This document shows, in pieces, positions 34,159 through 42,776 of a stretch of 64,000 bases of DNA (positions within the stretch are counted from its first letter, which is position 1; every line of letters begins with the position of its first letter). The notes beneath the pieces were generated by a model. That model made no database searches and was not told the DNA's origin. It worked only from the letters and a program-made list of their open reading frames with translations. The position numbers and the translations under genes were made by a program. This DNA is from Fibrobacterota bacterium. GTDB taxonomy: Bacteria > Fibrobacterota > Fibrobacteria > UBA11236. The DNA is taken from NCBI GenBank assembly GCA_019509785.1, contig JAEKLQ010000024.1, positions 124,001 to 188,000 on the forward strand. The letters run 5' to 3'.

Positions 34159-35141
34159 TGCGGATTTTAATCTTCCTGGCCGCCATCGCCGTAAGCGCCG
34201 CGTCCGCAACGGAAAGCGTCTCGGCATCCGATCGGTTCGGCGGACCCATCAATGCCGGCGACGTCTTCCCGACCACCATGGAGCCTTTGCATCCCCTCAA
34301 CCCCGCCGATTTGGCGCGGACCACGGAGACGACGGTCCAGTTCGGGATCCAAGAGGACGGCCGCAGCCTGATCCTCGGCTTGCCGAATTTCCAGCTCGCC
34401 ATTTCCGGGCAAACCCTGGATTGGACCGATCCCTCGGGCGTAAGCGACTCCTACGACGCCAAGAAATACGAAATCGGGTACGGCCTCTCGACCGTGGATC
34501 TGGGGCTGACCGCCGAAGGCGCGGCCTCCGCAGCCTTGGGATTCAACCTACGCTACCTGGATTACCTGTCCCGCACCCGGGCCGACGCGCAGAAGACGGA
34601 AAAGGCCTACGCCGATGTCGGGTTGTCCGGCGCCTTCCGCAGGTTCCGCGCCGACTTCGCCTGCTTGAACCTGGCGCGGCTCGCGGGTAACGCCAATGGT
34701 ACCCAACCCGGGAACGATCCCAGGGAGTACAATTTCGGTCTCGCCTATGGGCTGCCCTCCGATTGGATGGCCACCGCCCGCCTCGGCTTCCAGGATACGG
34801 CCAAAGGCCAATCCATCGTGGACGTGGGATTCGAGAAGCTCTTTTTCCGCAGCGTCACTTTCCGGATCGGTTCGCAACGGCGCTACGCCCTGGGCGACGG
34901 CGCCGCGACCGAGGTCAAGAGCTCCCTCTCCGGCGGGATTTGGTACCGCGTCAATTTCCTGGGGGAAGGCTACCGCTACCCCGAAAAGGACGGGGATTTG
35001 TTCAGCCTACCGACCTTCGTCCGCATGCTGAGGGACATCGAGGTGGGCGGCCTGGTCACCCTGACCAAGACGCCGGAGGCGACGGATAACCCATCGCAAT
35101 CCAACACCTCCTTGCTGATGACCGTGGGGAAGTCCTTCTGA
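34158..35141 (+). CDS. Outer-membrane beta-barrel protein, third gene of the PEGA operon
   Basis: The 327-residue product has a signal peptide (ILIFLAAIAVSAASATES) and a repeated strand pattern (YEIGYGLSTVDLGLTAEGAASAALGF type, YNFGLAYGLPSDWMATARLGF, VTFRIGSQRRYALG) with a Phe as the last residue (SLLMTVGKSF). A terminal aromatic residue is the usual signature for BAM-assembled barrels. No enzymatic motif is visible. The start overlaps the preceding stop by 1 bp. With the CsgG/PEGA and first barrel genes it makes a three-gene envelope operon whose function is unknown to me; assembly or export of a surface polymer is a plausible guess. The ECF sigma factor gene follows on the opposite strand. 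Confidence 0.75.
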   Translation: MRILIFLAAIAVSAASATESVSASDRFGGPINAGDVFPTTMEPLHPLNPADLARTTETTVQFGIQEDGRSLILGLPNFQLAISGQTLDWTDPSGVSDSYDAKKYEIGYGLSTVDLGLTAEGAASAALGFNLRYLDYLSRTRADAQKTEKAYADVGLSGAFRRFRADFACLNLARLAGNANGTQPGNDPREYNFGLAYGLPSDWMATARLGFQDTAKGQSIVDVGFEKLFFRSVTFRIGSQRRYALGDGAATEVKSSLSGGIWYRVNFLGEGYRYPEKDGDLFSLPTFVRMLRDIEVGGLVTLTKTPEATDNPSQSNTSLLMTVGKSF

Positions 35142-35196
35142 TTCCCCGGAGGCCCGCCGCCGTGAGCGGGCCAATCATTTCCCAGGTAGCCGCGGC

Positions 35197-35721
35197 TTAT
35201 GGCCGTAAGTATTCCCGCATCATTTTCCTGGCCCGATGCAACCGCGCCTTCACCGATTCCCGGGACAAGGAGAGCCGTTCGCCGATTTCGTCGATGGTCA
35301 TTTCCTCGATGTCGCGCAGCAATACGATTTCGCGGTAGTTGATAGGCAGCGACTCGATGCAACTACCGATATCCAGGCGCAAATCCTCCATGGGCTTATT
35401 CGCGAAGCGCGCTTCGAATTCCGGCGTATCGATATCGGTCCACCGGAAAGCGTATTTCGCGAGCCGCGTGCATTCCCGCCGGACGATGGCGAACAACCAA
35501 CCGGGGAAAGCCGCCAGCACGCGCAAGGTTCCCATTTGATGATAGATCTCCAGCAGGGCCTTTTGCACCGCCTCATCCGCATCCTCGGAAACGCGGCAGC
35601 TTCGGCGGGCATAGCGGCGGATATCCGGTTGCGCGGCGGCCAATAAGGAGAGCAATGCCTCCCGATCCCCGGCGCGCGCGGCCTCCAAGAGAGGCAAATC
35701 ATAGGGTCGCGATGCGCGCAT
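35197..35721 (-). CDS. ECF-type RNA polymerase sigma factor
   Basis: The 174-residue product has region 2 (SEDADEAVQKALLEIYHQMG, FPGWLFAIVRRECTRLAKY) and region 4 (LPINYREIVLLRDIEEMTIDEIGERLSLSRESVKARLHRARKMMREYL), with the usual acidic spacer between them. ECF sigma factors redirect RNA polymerase to stress or envelope genes. No anti-sigma gene with a membrane helix is adjacent; instead the gene 5 nt upstream on the same strand encodes a small DUF2892 membrane protein. That protein could take part in control, but this is speculative. No autoregulatory promoter was found by eye. Confidence 0.92.
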   Translation of the reverse strand: MRASRPYDLPLLEAARAGDREALLSLLAAAQPDIRRYARRSCRVSEDADEAVQKALLEIYHQMGTLRVLAAFPGWLFAIVRRECTRLAKYAFRWTDIDTPEFEARFANKPMEDLRLDIGSCIESLPINYREIVLLRDIEEMTIDEIGERLSLSRESVKARLHRARKMMREYLRP

Positions 35722-35726
35722 ACCGG

Positions 35727-35936
35727 TTATTTTCCCTTATCCAACTTCCGCCCCGCCATGGCGCACATCGGGCAAAAGCCCACGAAGCCGGTCAGCAGGG
35801 CGACTGCGCCCATCGCGGCCAAGGCATAACCCGCGGGTGATCCTTTCAAAGCCCAAAGACCTGAAACCAGCATGGCTAAACCCAGGGTAATCCGGATTCC
35901 CCGCTCCACGCCCGGCACGTTTTTAACGTAAAACAT
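35727..35936 (-). CDS. Small DUF2892 (YgaP-like transmembrane) protein
   Basis: The product is 69 residues from ATG 35936, preceded by GAGGG; a longer open frame to 36302 overlaps the next gene and is not plausible. It matches the DUF2892 inner-membrane family: MFYVKNVPGVERGIRITLG, one hydrophobic hairpin (LAMLVSGLWAL, YALAAMGAVALLTGF) and the end FCPMCAMAG with the two Cys residues seen in many members. DUF2892 domains often accompany rhodanese or sulfur-handling proteins, but none is adjacent here. Its stop lies 5 nt before the ECF sigma factor start, so the two genes are expressed together. Confidence 0.85.
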   Translation of the reverse strand: MFYVKNVPGVERGIRITLGLAMLVSGLWALKGSPAGYALAAMGAVALLTGFVGFCPMCAMAGRKLDKGK

Positions 35937-36073
35937 ACGCCCTCTTTCGGTTCGGACGCCGATCCATCCGGCGCCCGGGAAAGAGAGGAGGTGAAACCCG
36001 GATCCGGTTCGCGACCGGAAAAATATTTCCGTAGGACTAGGCTCAATGGCGGCGGCGGAAGCGAAGGCGGGCG

Positions 36074-38056
36074 CTATGGCGGCGGCCTCGGCGGCGATTT
36101 CGCATTTGTAAAGAACCCTTTCTTCGCGAGCTTCCGCACCACCGCGTCCCGCGTTCCGTTCCCCAGGTACTTCAAGGCGGCGGTCCCCACCGCCGCGAAC
36201 TCCTTCGGGAAAGCCGCCCGGATCTCGGCCATGACCACCGGGTCCTCCCCTTCGAGCAGGAGGGTTTCCTCCACCCGCACCGTTTTCTTCGCCCGCGCCC
36301 ATTCGCCGATCTCATGCGCCACGTTCGCCGGCAAGGCGTGCTTCGACATGGACTTCAGCGCCGCCAGCATCGACTCGGCCGTGCGGCCCCCGTGCGCGGC
36401 CGCCTGCACGGATTTCTTCTTGATCCGGAACACGTTTCCTTCCGACTCCGCGAAGGCGGCCAGTTCCACCTGCGCTTCCAGGGACTTCTCCAGCAAGGTC
36501 ACCGTGAAATCGGCGCCCACCACGGCTACGTCCTTGCGGATTCCGGGAAGAGACCATTTTTTCGCGCGGCCGAAAAGCCATTCCCCCACCGAGGTAGGCA
36601 GGACGGCGATCCGGCCCGCGCCCGCTTCCGCGAACCCCAGCGCGCCAAAGCCGGCCAGCCGTCCCGCGTAGCGGTGCAGCAAGGCGGCATAGGCCTCCTC
36701 CGGGGCCTGCTCCCATGCGGCCCAACGGCCCTCCAATTCCGGATCGCGATCCGCATCCCGGAGGAACGGATTCGCTTTGCCCGCCGCGCTTTTCCAAAAT
36801 GCCTGCCATTCCACCGGGCCGGGCAATGCGGCGAAGGCGCGATGCAACCATTCGAACAGGAGCGGCGTCGCCGCCTTGTAGGGGATGGGGTTGGCCCCGA
36901 AGTCCCCCAGGTAAACCAGGGTGTCGTACTGGGAAGGTTCGCCGCGGTTGCCCGGCGCGGCCGCCGCGAGCGGGACCACCTCCAGCACGGCCTTCAGCTT
37001 TTCCTCCCGCGATAGGGTAAGCCAGGCTACGCCCTTGGGCGCCGCCCCCAGCCGCCACTCCTTGCGCTTGCCCCCCAAGGTTTCCGCCAATTCCAGCCGC
37101 AGGATGAGCCATAAGGCCGGGCATGCGCGGTCCTCCGGCTGGAAACCGGTTTTGGGCAGCCAGGGAGGCAAGGGAATGAACTCCTTGGCCACCTTGCGAT
37201 GATGGGCCAAGGGCACGTTCCATCCGTCGCTCAGGACGGGGGCCGGATGGTCCTGGAGGGACCGCAACCAGGCGTCGATATCGTCGAGCACGAAGGGCCG
37301 CCAGAAGGGATCGGGCGCCGGGGCCGTCTTAAGCACCAATTTTTCGGGTCGATGTTCGTCGGCGGCCTTGGGCGCCGCCACCGCGAAGCATGGGAGGAAA
37401 TCCTCCTCCCGCCGGTATACGATGGCCAGGCCGAAGCCGACGGCCAGGTTCAGCAGATCGGCCGGTTCGAAGCTTCCCTTGGGATCCTCGAAAGCGCCCG
37501 CATCCAGGATGTAGGCGGCATCGCCTAGGCGGGTCGCTTGGAGAAACCATCCGCGCAGGAGCCGGAACTCCGCGGTCCCGAAATCATCGCCGCCGGGCAC
37601 CCAACCCCCCATGGCCCGGATGAAAGTCGCCGGCGATTCGCTTTCCGCCAATCCGCGGCCGAAAGCGCCCTCCTTGAACCGTTTGACGTAGGCCTGGGTG
37701 GCGTACTCGTTATTCTGCCCCGGGCTCATCCCGGTCATGGCGTTGCGCTGCGCCATGGTCGTGGTCGCCTGCACGTAAGCGCGCAGGTCGGTGCCGTCCC
37801 GCCTCGACCAAGGCGCCAGCCTCTGGACGAAAGCGATCAGGTATTGGAAATCCGGCGTGGCCCGTTTTTGGCCCAGCCTGTCGGTGTCGAAGCAGAAGGC
37901 ATCCAGCTCCGCGGGCAGGTTCCGGAAAGCGTACAGGGGATCATGGAAGCCATGGGGCATGCCGAGGGCGGCGACGCGTTGCGGCAGGGTAAGGGCGTGC
38001 CAACGCGGGATTTTCGGAAGCAGGTTGCGCCAATATTCGCGGGTGAAACCGTACAT
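36074..38056 (-). CDS. XPB/Ssl2 helicase-associated-domain protein without a helicase core
   Basis: The 660-residue cytoplasmic product lacks Walker motifs. Its C-terminal third resembles the helicase-associated domain found beside XPB/Ssl2-like helicases (PF13625 type): VGADFTVTLLEKSLEAQVELAAFAES, FRIKKKSVQAAAHGGRTAESML and LPANVAHEIGEWARA. In actinobacteria similar proteins of about this length occur as stand-alone genes next to XPB-like helicases. The N-terminal part is helical with an early Trp/Leu-rich segment (EYWRNLLPKIPRWHALTLPQRV) and AFRNLPAELDAF; I do not recognise it. No helicase gene is near, so a link to DNA repair is inference. The start has no good ribosome site. Confidence 0.7.
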   Translation of the reverse strand: MYGFTREYWRNLLPKIPRWHALTLPQRVAALGMPHGFHDPLYAFRNLPAELDAFCFDTDRLGQKRATPDFQYLIAFVQRLAPWSRRDGTDLRAYVQATTTMAQRNAMTGMSPGQNNEYATQAYVKRFKEGAFGRGLAESESPATFIRAMGGWVPGGDDFGTAEFRLLRGWFLQATRLGDAAYILDAGAFEDPKGSFEPADLLNLAVGFGLAIVYRREEDFLPCFAVAAPKAADEHRPEKLVLKTAPAPDPFWRPFVLDDIDAWLRSLQDHPAPVLSDGWNVPLAHHRKVAKEFIPLPPWLPKTGFQPEDRACPALWLILRLELAETLGGKRKEWRLGAAPKGVAWLTLSREEKLKAVLEVVPLAAAAPGNRGEPSQYDTLVYLGDFGANPIPYKAATPLLFEWLHRAFAALPGPVEWQAFWKSAAGKANPFLRDADRDPELEGRWAAWEQAPEEAYAALLHRYAGRLAGFGALGFAEAGAGRIAVLPTSVGEWLFGRAKKWSLPGIRKDVAVVGADFTVTLLEKSLEAQVELAAFAESEGNVFRIKKKSVQAAAHGGRTAESMLAALKSMSKHALPANVAHEIGEWARAKKTVRVEETLLLEGEDPVVMAEIRAAFPKEFAAVGTAALKYLGNGTRDAVVRKLAKKGFFTNAKSPPRPPP

Positions 38057-38188
38057 GGCTTTTATGGTAGAAAGTCGCCGGCGAATCGGATCGAGAATCG
38101 TAGGGCGTTCGGAAAGGAGTTACCTTAACTTCTACTTGATCCGTCTCACCTTTATTCACCGCACCCGCGCCGTGGAGCTTGGAATATC

Positions 38189-38866
38189 ATGAATCTTAGG
38201 CAACTATCCCTCGTTATGGCTTTAGGTTTCCCTTTTACCTCCGTCTTCGCCGATGGGGTAAAACCCCCGGATTCCACCCAAAATACGGAAAAGGGCGATA
38301 AGATCGATCGCATGGCCGTTCAGGTCGATGAAATCCATAAGGATGTGGTGCAGAGCCCCATCGCCGATAAAAATTGGGGCGTTGAAGTCGATCCTTTGTA
38401 CTTGCTCTTCTTCGATAAGGGCGGCGGATTTTCCGGCACGATATCCAATTTTTCCCTGAATCGCTCCGCGGAACTGGCCTTCCCCTTCACCTACGAGGCA
38501 AACTCCGATGACCAAAGCAGCCATGCCTTCACCATCGACGCCCAATACCGTTATTTCCTATCCGGCCGGCAAAAAGGGTTTTATATCAGCGGACTCACCC
38601 GCTTCCAAAACGCGAGCTACCACAATATCTTGGTTTTCGATTCGACCAACGGAGGGCGGAAAACCCTGAACCGGATGGGCGTGGGCTTCGGAATCGGGGG
38701 CAGGATTTTTTCCCGCATGGGATTGTACTGGGGTTGGAACGTTTCCCTGGGGAGATACTTCGTCGGCGACAAGGTAGGGGACGGCGACCTTCCGAGCCTT
38801 CCTTCGCTATGGATGAAGGATTTGATCCTCGACGTGGAGCTTCTGAAAATCGGTTTCGCCTTTTAA
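38189..38866 (+). CDS. Outer-membrane beta-barrel protein
   Basis: The 225-residue product starts at an ATG with GGAG about 8 nt upstream. A signal peptide (LSLVMALGFPFTSVFA) is followed by a short helical segment (DKIDRMAVQVDEIHKDVV) and then strands separated by tight turns: NWGVEVDPLYLLFF, SNFSLNRSAELAFPF, DAQYRYFLSG, YISGLTRFQNASY, RMGVGFGIGGRIF, LYWGWNVSLGRYF, and a final strand LDVELLKIGFAF. The C-terminal Phe fits BAM-dependent insertion. I do not recognise the family. It is flanked by genes on the other strand and appears to be a single-gene unit. Confidence 0.75.
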   Translation: MNLRQLSLVMALGFPFTSVFADGVKPPDSTQNTEKGDKIDRMAVQVDEIHKDVVQSPIADKNWGVEVDPLYLLFFDKGGGFSGTISNFSLNRSAELAFPFTYEANSDDQSSHAFTIDAQYRYFLSGRQKGFYISGLTRFQNASYHNILVFDSTNGGRKTLNRMGVGFGIGGRIFSRMGLYWGWNVSLGRYFVGDKVGDGDLPSLPSLWMKDLILDVELLKIGFAF

Positions 38867-38892
38867 CCGCGACTCCTTTTTATCACGGGCCC

Positions 38893-39702
38893 TTAGCCCG
38901 CCTCCTCATAGGTCCACACGTCGAAGCCGGAAAGCCGGTTCAGGCCGAAGGACATGGTCAGGGGCACGTCCGCCGCGTCCCTACCGCGCGCGATCAGGAC
39001 TCGCCCGATGCGCGGGGTATTGTTGCGGGCATCGAAGGTATGCCATCTCCCGCCCAGATAGACTTCGAACCAGGCGCTGAAATCCATCGGTAAAACCACG
39101 GGCACGCCAATGTCCCCGAGGTAGCCAGTGCAGTACCGCGCGGGAATGTTCATGATGCGGCAGAACGCGATGGCCAAGTGGGTGTAGTCCCTACAAACCC
39201 CCACCGCTTCGCGATACGCTTCCGTGGCCGAACGGTTCGCCCGCGCCAACATGTAGTCGAAGCGGATATGCCGGTTCACGAAATCGCAAATGGCCTGCAC
39301 CCGCGCCCATCCCAACGGCGTGCCATAGAAGAGCGGCTTAGCCACCTCGCGAAGTTCGCTATCGGTATCGCAATAACGGCTCGGGAGTAAATAGACCAAG
39401 GTTTCGTCCGGCAGTTCTTGCACTTCATGCTGCCGCGCGTTCCAAGCAAGCTTATCCGGTAGGCCGTCGTCCTCGACCGTGAAATCGTTACGGAAGGCGG
39501 TACGTCCCTGTGGTACGAAAACCCGGGCGCAGCGGTTGCCGTACAGGTCGACGTATTCGGTTATGGGCGTGACAGGAAGCACACTGAAGGATTCCCGGTT
39601 CCGGATATCCATCATACGGGAAGGGTGCAGGAATAAGGTGAGTACCACCGCGGTGGGCTCGGGATACTCAAAGCCTATTTCGAAACCGGCGCGTATCCGC
39701 AT
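38893..39702 (-). CDS. Transglutaminase-like cysteine protease-fold protein
   Basis: The 269-residue soluble product has a beta-rich N-terminal part (RIRAGFEIGFEYPEPTAVVL, the usual bacterial transglutaminase N-terminal region) and the transglutaminase-like core: EAVGVCRDYTHLAIAFCR with the catalytic Cys, IPARYCTGYLGDI, WFEVYLGGRWHTFDARNNTP with the Asp. Where many members have His-Ala-Trp before the strand, this one reads MDFSAWF, so the usual His may be replaced or supplied from RWHTF. The end (GRDAADVPLTMSFGLNRL) matches a common bacterial subfamily. These enzymes probably cleave or crosslink peptide bonds; the substrate is unknown. There is no signal peptide. Confidence 0.87.
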   Translation of the reverse strand: MRIRAGFEIGFEYPEPTAVVLTLFLHPSRMMDIRNRESFSVLPVTPITEYVDLYGNRCARVFVPQGRTAFRNDFTVEDDGLPDKLAWNARQHEVQELPDETLVYLLPSRYCDTDSELREVAKPLFYGTPLGWARVQAICDFVNRHIRFDYMLARANRSATEAYREAVGVCRDYTHLAIAFCRIMNIPARYCTGYLGDIGVPVVLPMDFSAWFEVYLGGRWHTFDARNNTPRIGRVLIARGRDAADVPLTMSFGLNRLSGFDVWTYEEAG

Positions 39703-39887
39703 GGAATGAACCTAGTTTGATAGCCCTCCAATCCTCCCATGTTATTTCTTTCCGCCGTAAGATTCCGAGGCTGGACGATCAATAAAGCGCAGCTAAACGC
39801 ACTTCCTGACATAAACCCCCTAACGGAAGGGGACGTGATGGGAATCATATCCCGATTTCCCTGCGGAAGTATCTTTCCCCTCCGACC

Positions 39888-42770
39888 ATGCCCCCCGATT
39901 CCTTCTTTAAGCCCTTCAGCGAAATCGATAGGCGATTGGGTTCGGGCCCCCGTCCCCAAGCCGGCGACGCCGCCTCGACCGGGGCTGACGCGTTCGCGCC
40001 GGAAGGCGCTGCCCCCATTGCATCAGCGCCGGAAAAACCGAAACCGAAATCGGCCCGTCTTTTCAATCCTAAATGGGAGGCCGAGAAGGTCGGCTTCAAC
40101 GAGGAGTCGCCGATCTCGGTCGAGGTGGAACTGCCTCCGGAGGTAGCCCATAAGAAGCGGGTCAGCTTCGAACTCTTCGCGAAGACCCCGAAAGGGCCCG
40201 AGCGCATTTCCCAAGGCGAGGCCATGGCCGAGGACGGGAAAGCGACCCTGAAGATCCCCGTATACATCCCGAACTTCCGGGACGAAGACGGGAACAATCT
40301 GCAACGGGTGGAGTATTACTTCATCGCGCGGCATTCGGAAGCGGAGCCGCTGGATGGATCGAAGGCGCCGAAGGTGGTGGATGAGATGGCGGATCGGGTC
40401 TTGGAGATGCATATCCTCCAGAACCTCACCTTCGCCACCGGCAAAAGCTTCATCCGCGCTTCGGAAGCCGGCGACCTCAAGGCCCTGGGCCAGGCGGTCC
40501 AGGATTGGAAGGCCAAGCATTCCGACTGCAAACTAGCCGTGTTCGGGCATGCCGATGCGGTGGGCGACGAAGGGAGCAACAAATCCCTCTCCGAACGCCG
40601 GGCCAAATCCGTGCAGGCTTATCTCGCCAAGGACGCCAAGCCTTGGGAAGCGCTCTACGGCGAAGAGAAATGGGGCCTCGCGGCCGTGCAGGAATTGCTC
40701 AAGCACCTTGGACACGATGCGGGCGCCATCGACGGGCAGGACGGGCCGAAGACGCAAGGCGCGGTGAAGGATTTCCAGGAGAAGCAAGGAATAGGGGTGA
40801 CGGGCGCGGCCGATGCGAAGACCCGGGAAGCCTTGTTCCTGGCCTACTTCGAATCCAATGCGGCGCCAGCTTGCGATGCGAAGGAGTTCGACGCCATCGA
40901 CGGAAAGTCGTTCACGGGGTGCAGCGAGTTCAACCTGATCGAGAACACGCAAGGGGCTTGCGAGACGAACCGGCGGGTGGCGGTGCTGCTTTTGAAGGTG
41001 AGCAAGAATTTCCCCATCCATTACCCGTGCAAGCAAGGCGCGATCATGCCTTGCCAGAAGCAGGCCGGGTTAAAAGGGGAGCGGAGGACGCCGGGCTTCA
41101 AGTGCCGGTTCTACGACAACCTGGTTGTAGAGAAGAAGGGGGCGGGGCCGACGCCCGTGGGCAAGCTGAAGTGGGTAGGCGTTAAGGAGGGAGAAGATCT
41201 CAAGCAGTATGTGAACCTTGCGGCGGATAAGCCGGGCCAAGGGCCGGAGCGCACTTTGGAGATCGAGGTCGAAGGCGGTTCCGATGGGGCGAAGCTGTAT
41301 TGGAAGGTGACAGCCGGGAAGGATAACAGCAAGCGGAATGATCCGAAGCCGGGATTAAAGCCCGACACAAAGGGGAAGCTGACGGAGTTCAAGGACGGGG
41401 TCGCCGAATTGGAGATCGAGGTGAAGGGCGGTAAGGCGTCCTTGGTGTTGGCTTGCGGATTGGCGGGGGGCGATAGCTTCAAGGTGGAGGTTGGGTTAGG
41501 CAAGGGGAAGGCGGATGGGACAGTTTCGGTAGTGAATTGGCGCAAGCTGGAGTATGAAATCCATCAGCCCTTGGCTTCTGGAAACAACAGACTTACAGAC
41601 TATACAGTTTTTAACCCCGATAAAAGCCCGGGCTTACCCGAGAAGTCACGATCCTCTCTCGATAAGGTATTAGGCTCAAACTTTGTAGAGTTTAATCCCA
41701 TTTTTGCCGGGAATTTCGGGAAAGAGGATTTAGCCGAAGATGGCAAGCACAATATCATCGACGCCCATTATTTAGGAAAGAACAAGGGAAACAAGGCACT
41801 TGTGCTCTCCTTCGGGCAACTGAGGAACGTTCTTAACAGGAAGGCCGTGCATAGGAGCGAAAGGAAGACGGTCTCAATGGTTTGGTGCGACTACATTGCA
41901 AAAGTGGTCGATTGGGAACAAGAGTTCGACAAGGTTTTCAAACAGATGGAGGTAAGTCCGAAGCACTCCGTCTTCGAAAGAACCATCGACGCCTTCGGCG
42001 CTTTTTCGTACGGAGACTATTCCATTACTAAACTGAAATGGAAAGCTTCGCGTTGGTACGATGAGTCCGCGTCCGGAGGCAAAGGCGAATGGAAACCAAT
42101 CCTCTCACCATCAGACCCGGGAGGCGCATTCATATCGGGCGGCGTTTTCACGTCCGAGGAAGATATCAAGGCGCACGTGGAGTTCAAGGGGATTCGGACG
42201 CTTAGCCTAAAATTCCCAGCTGGAAAGCATGCATATCCAGGTAATTCCATCCCCAGGGATTCTGATGGACAATTTTTCGACAAAGGAAAGGTAATCGGCC
42301 TATCGATCATCATCGTTGGTGCCGCGTGTAAAACCAATACCAATGGTGCGGCTCTGCAAGGTGATATATGGATGAATACTTTCGCCGGAGAGGTCGACCC
42401 CGTGGGCATGGCCATGGTAATTGCCCATGAGTTGGGTCACAACATGGGGCAAGCATACGCCAATAGTTCTGTCGACTCGACTTTCGGAAGGCCGTTGACC
42501 AAACCCATACCGGGTTATCCCTTTCCAAAAGGCGTACCGGAAGGCGATGTCTACGGGGAACATGGGCATATCGGCACTCATTGCGCCAAGGGGCTTAAGG
42601 ATAAAACCGTTTCGGATTTTCAGACGGACGCGGCGTTCAAAGAAAGAACATGCATCATGTTTGGTGCCTCGGATATGGCCGCTTCGACGGAGTATGCTTT
42701 TTGTGAAGATTGCAGTACCTACATCCGCGCTGAAGACCTTCAGGACATCAGAAAATCCTGGACGGACTAG
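39888..42770 (+). CDS. OmpA/peptidoglycan-binding protein with a metzincin-like C-terminal domain, candidate polymorphic effector
   Basis: The 960-residue product has no signal peptide. Residues 1-160 are a Pro/Lys-rich start plus a beta domain. Residues about 181-250 are an OmpA C-terminal-like domain (LQNLTFATGKSFIRAS, FGHADAVGDEGSNKSLSERR), followed to about 325 by a peptidoglycan-binding helix bundle (IDGQDGPKTQGAVKDFQEKQ). Near residue 400, RRTPGFKCRFYDNL matches a block I associate with type VI secretion-linked PG-binding proteins. Residues 420-560 look Ig-like. From about residue 562 a metzincin-like protease domain has zinc motif HELGHNMGQ (847-855) and Met-turn CIMFG (922-926), with Tyr at the third ligand position. 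Base composition turns AT-richer from about 41,575. The two genes after it may be immunity or accessory proteins. No secretion genes are in the window. Confidence 0.75.
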   Translation: MPPDSFFKPFSEIDRRLGSGPRPQAGDAASTGADAFAPEGAAPIASAPEKPKPKSARLFNPKWEAEKVGFNEESPISVEVELPPEVAHKKRVSFELFAKTPKGPERISQGEAMAEDGKATLKIPVYIPNFRDEDGNNLQRVEYYFIARHSEAEPLDGSKAPKVVDEMADRVLEMHILQNLTFATGKSFIRASEAGDLKALGQAVQDWKAKHSDCKLAVFGHADAVGDEGSNKSLSERRAKSVQAYLAKDAKPWEALYGEEKWGLAAVQELLKHLGHDAGAIDGQDGPKTQGAVKDFQEKQGIGVTGAADAKTREALFLAYFESNAAPACDAKEFDAIDGKSFTGCSEFNLIENTQGACETNRRVAVLLLKVSKNFPIHYPCKQGAIMPCQKQAGLKGERRTPGFKCRFYDNLVVEKKGAGPTPVGKLKWVGVKEGEDLKQYVNLAADKPGQGPERTLEIEVEGGSDGAKLYWKVTAGKDNSKRNDPKPGLKPDTKGKLTEFKDGVAELEIEVKGGKASLVLACGLAGGDSFKVEVGLGKGKADGTVSVVNWRKLEYEIHQPLASGNNRLTDYTVFNPDKSPGLPEKSRSSLDKVLGSNFVEFNPIFAGNFGKEDLAEDGKHNIIDAHYLGKNKGNKALVLSFGQLRNVLNRKAVHRSERKTVSMVWCDYIAKVVDWEQEFDKVFKQMEVSPKHSVFERTIDAFGAFSYGDYSITKLKWKASRWYDESASGGKGEWKPILSPSDPGGAFISGGVFTSEEDIKAHVEFKGIRTLSLKFPAGKHAYPGNSIPRDSDGQFFDKGKVIGLSIIIVGAACKTNTNGAALQGDIWMNTFAGEVDPVGMAMVIAHELGHNMGQAYANSSVDSTFGRPLTKPIPGYPFPKGVPEGDVYGEHGHIGTHCAKGLKDKTVSDFQTDAAFKERTCIMFGASDMAASTEYAFCEDCSTYIRAEDLQDIRKSWTD

Positions 42771-42776
42771 GAAAGC

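Noticed and set aside
36074-36302. A 191-codon version of the DUF2892 protein starting at 36302
   Set aside because: The extra N-terminal part overlaps the XPB-associated gene on the same strand and is low-complexity Gly/Arg sequence. The ATG at 35936 has a ribosome site and fits the family length.
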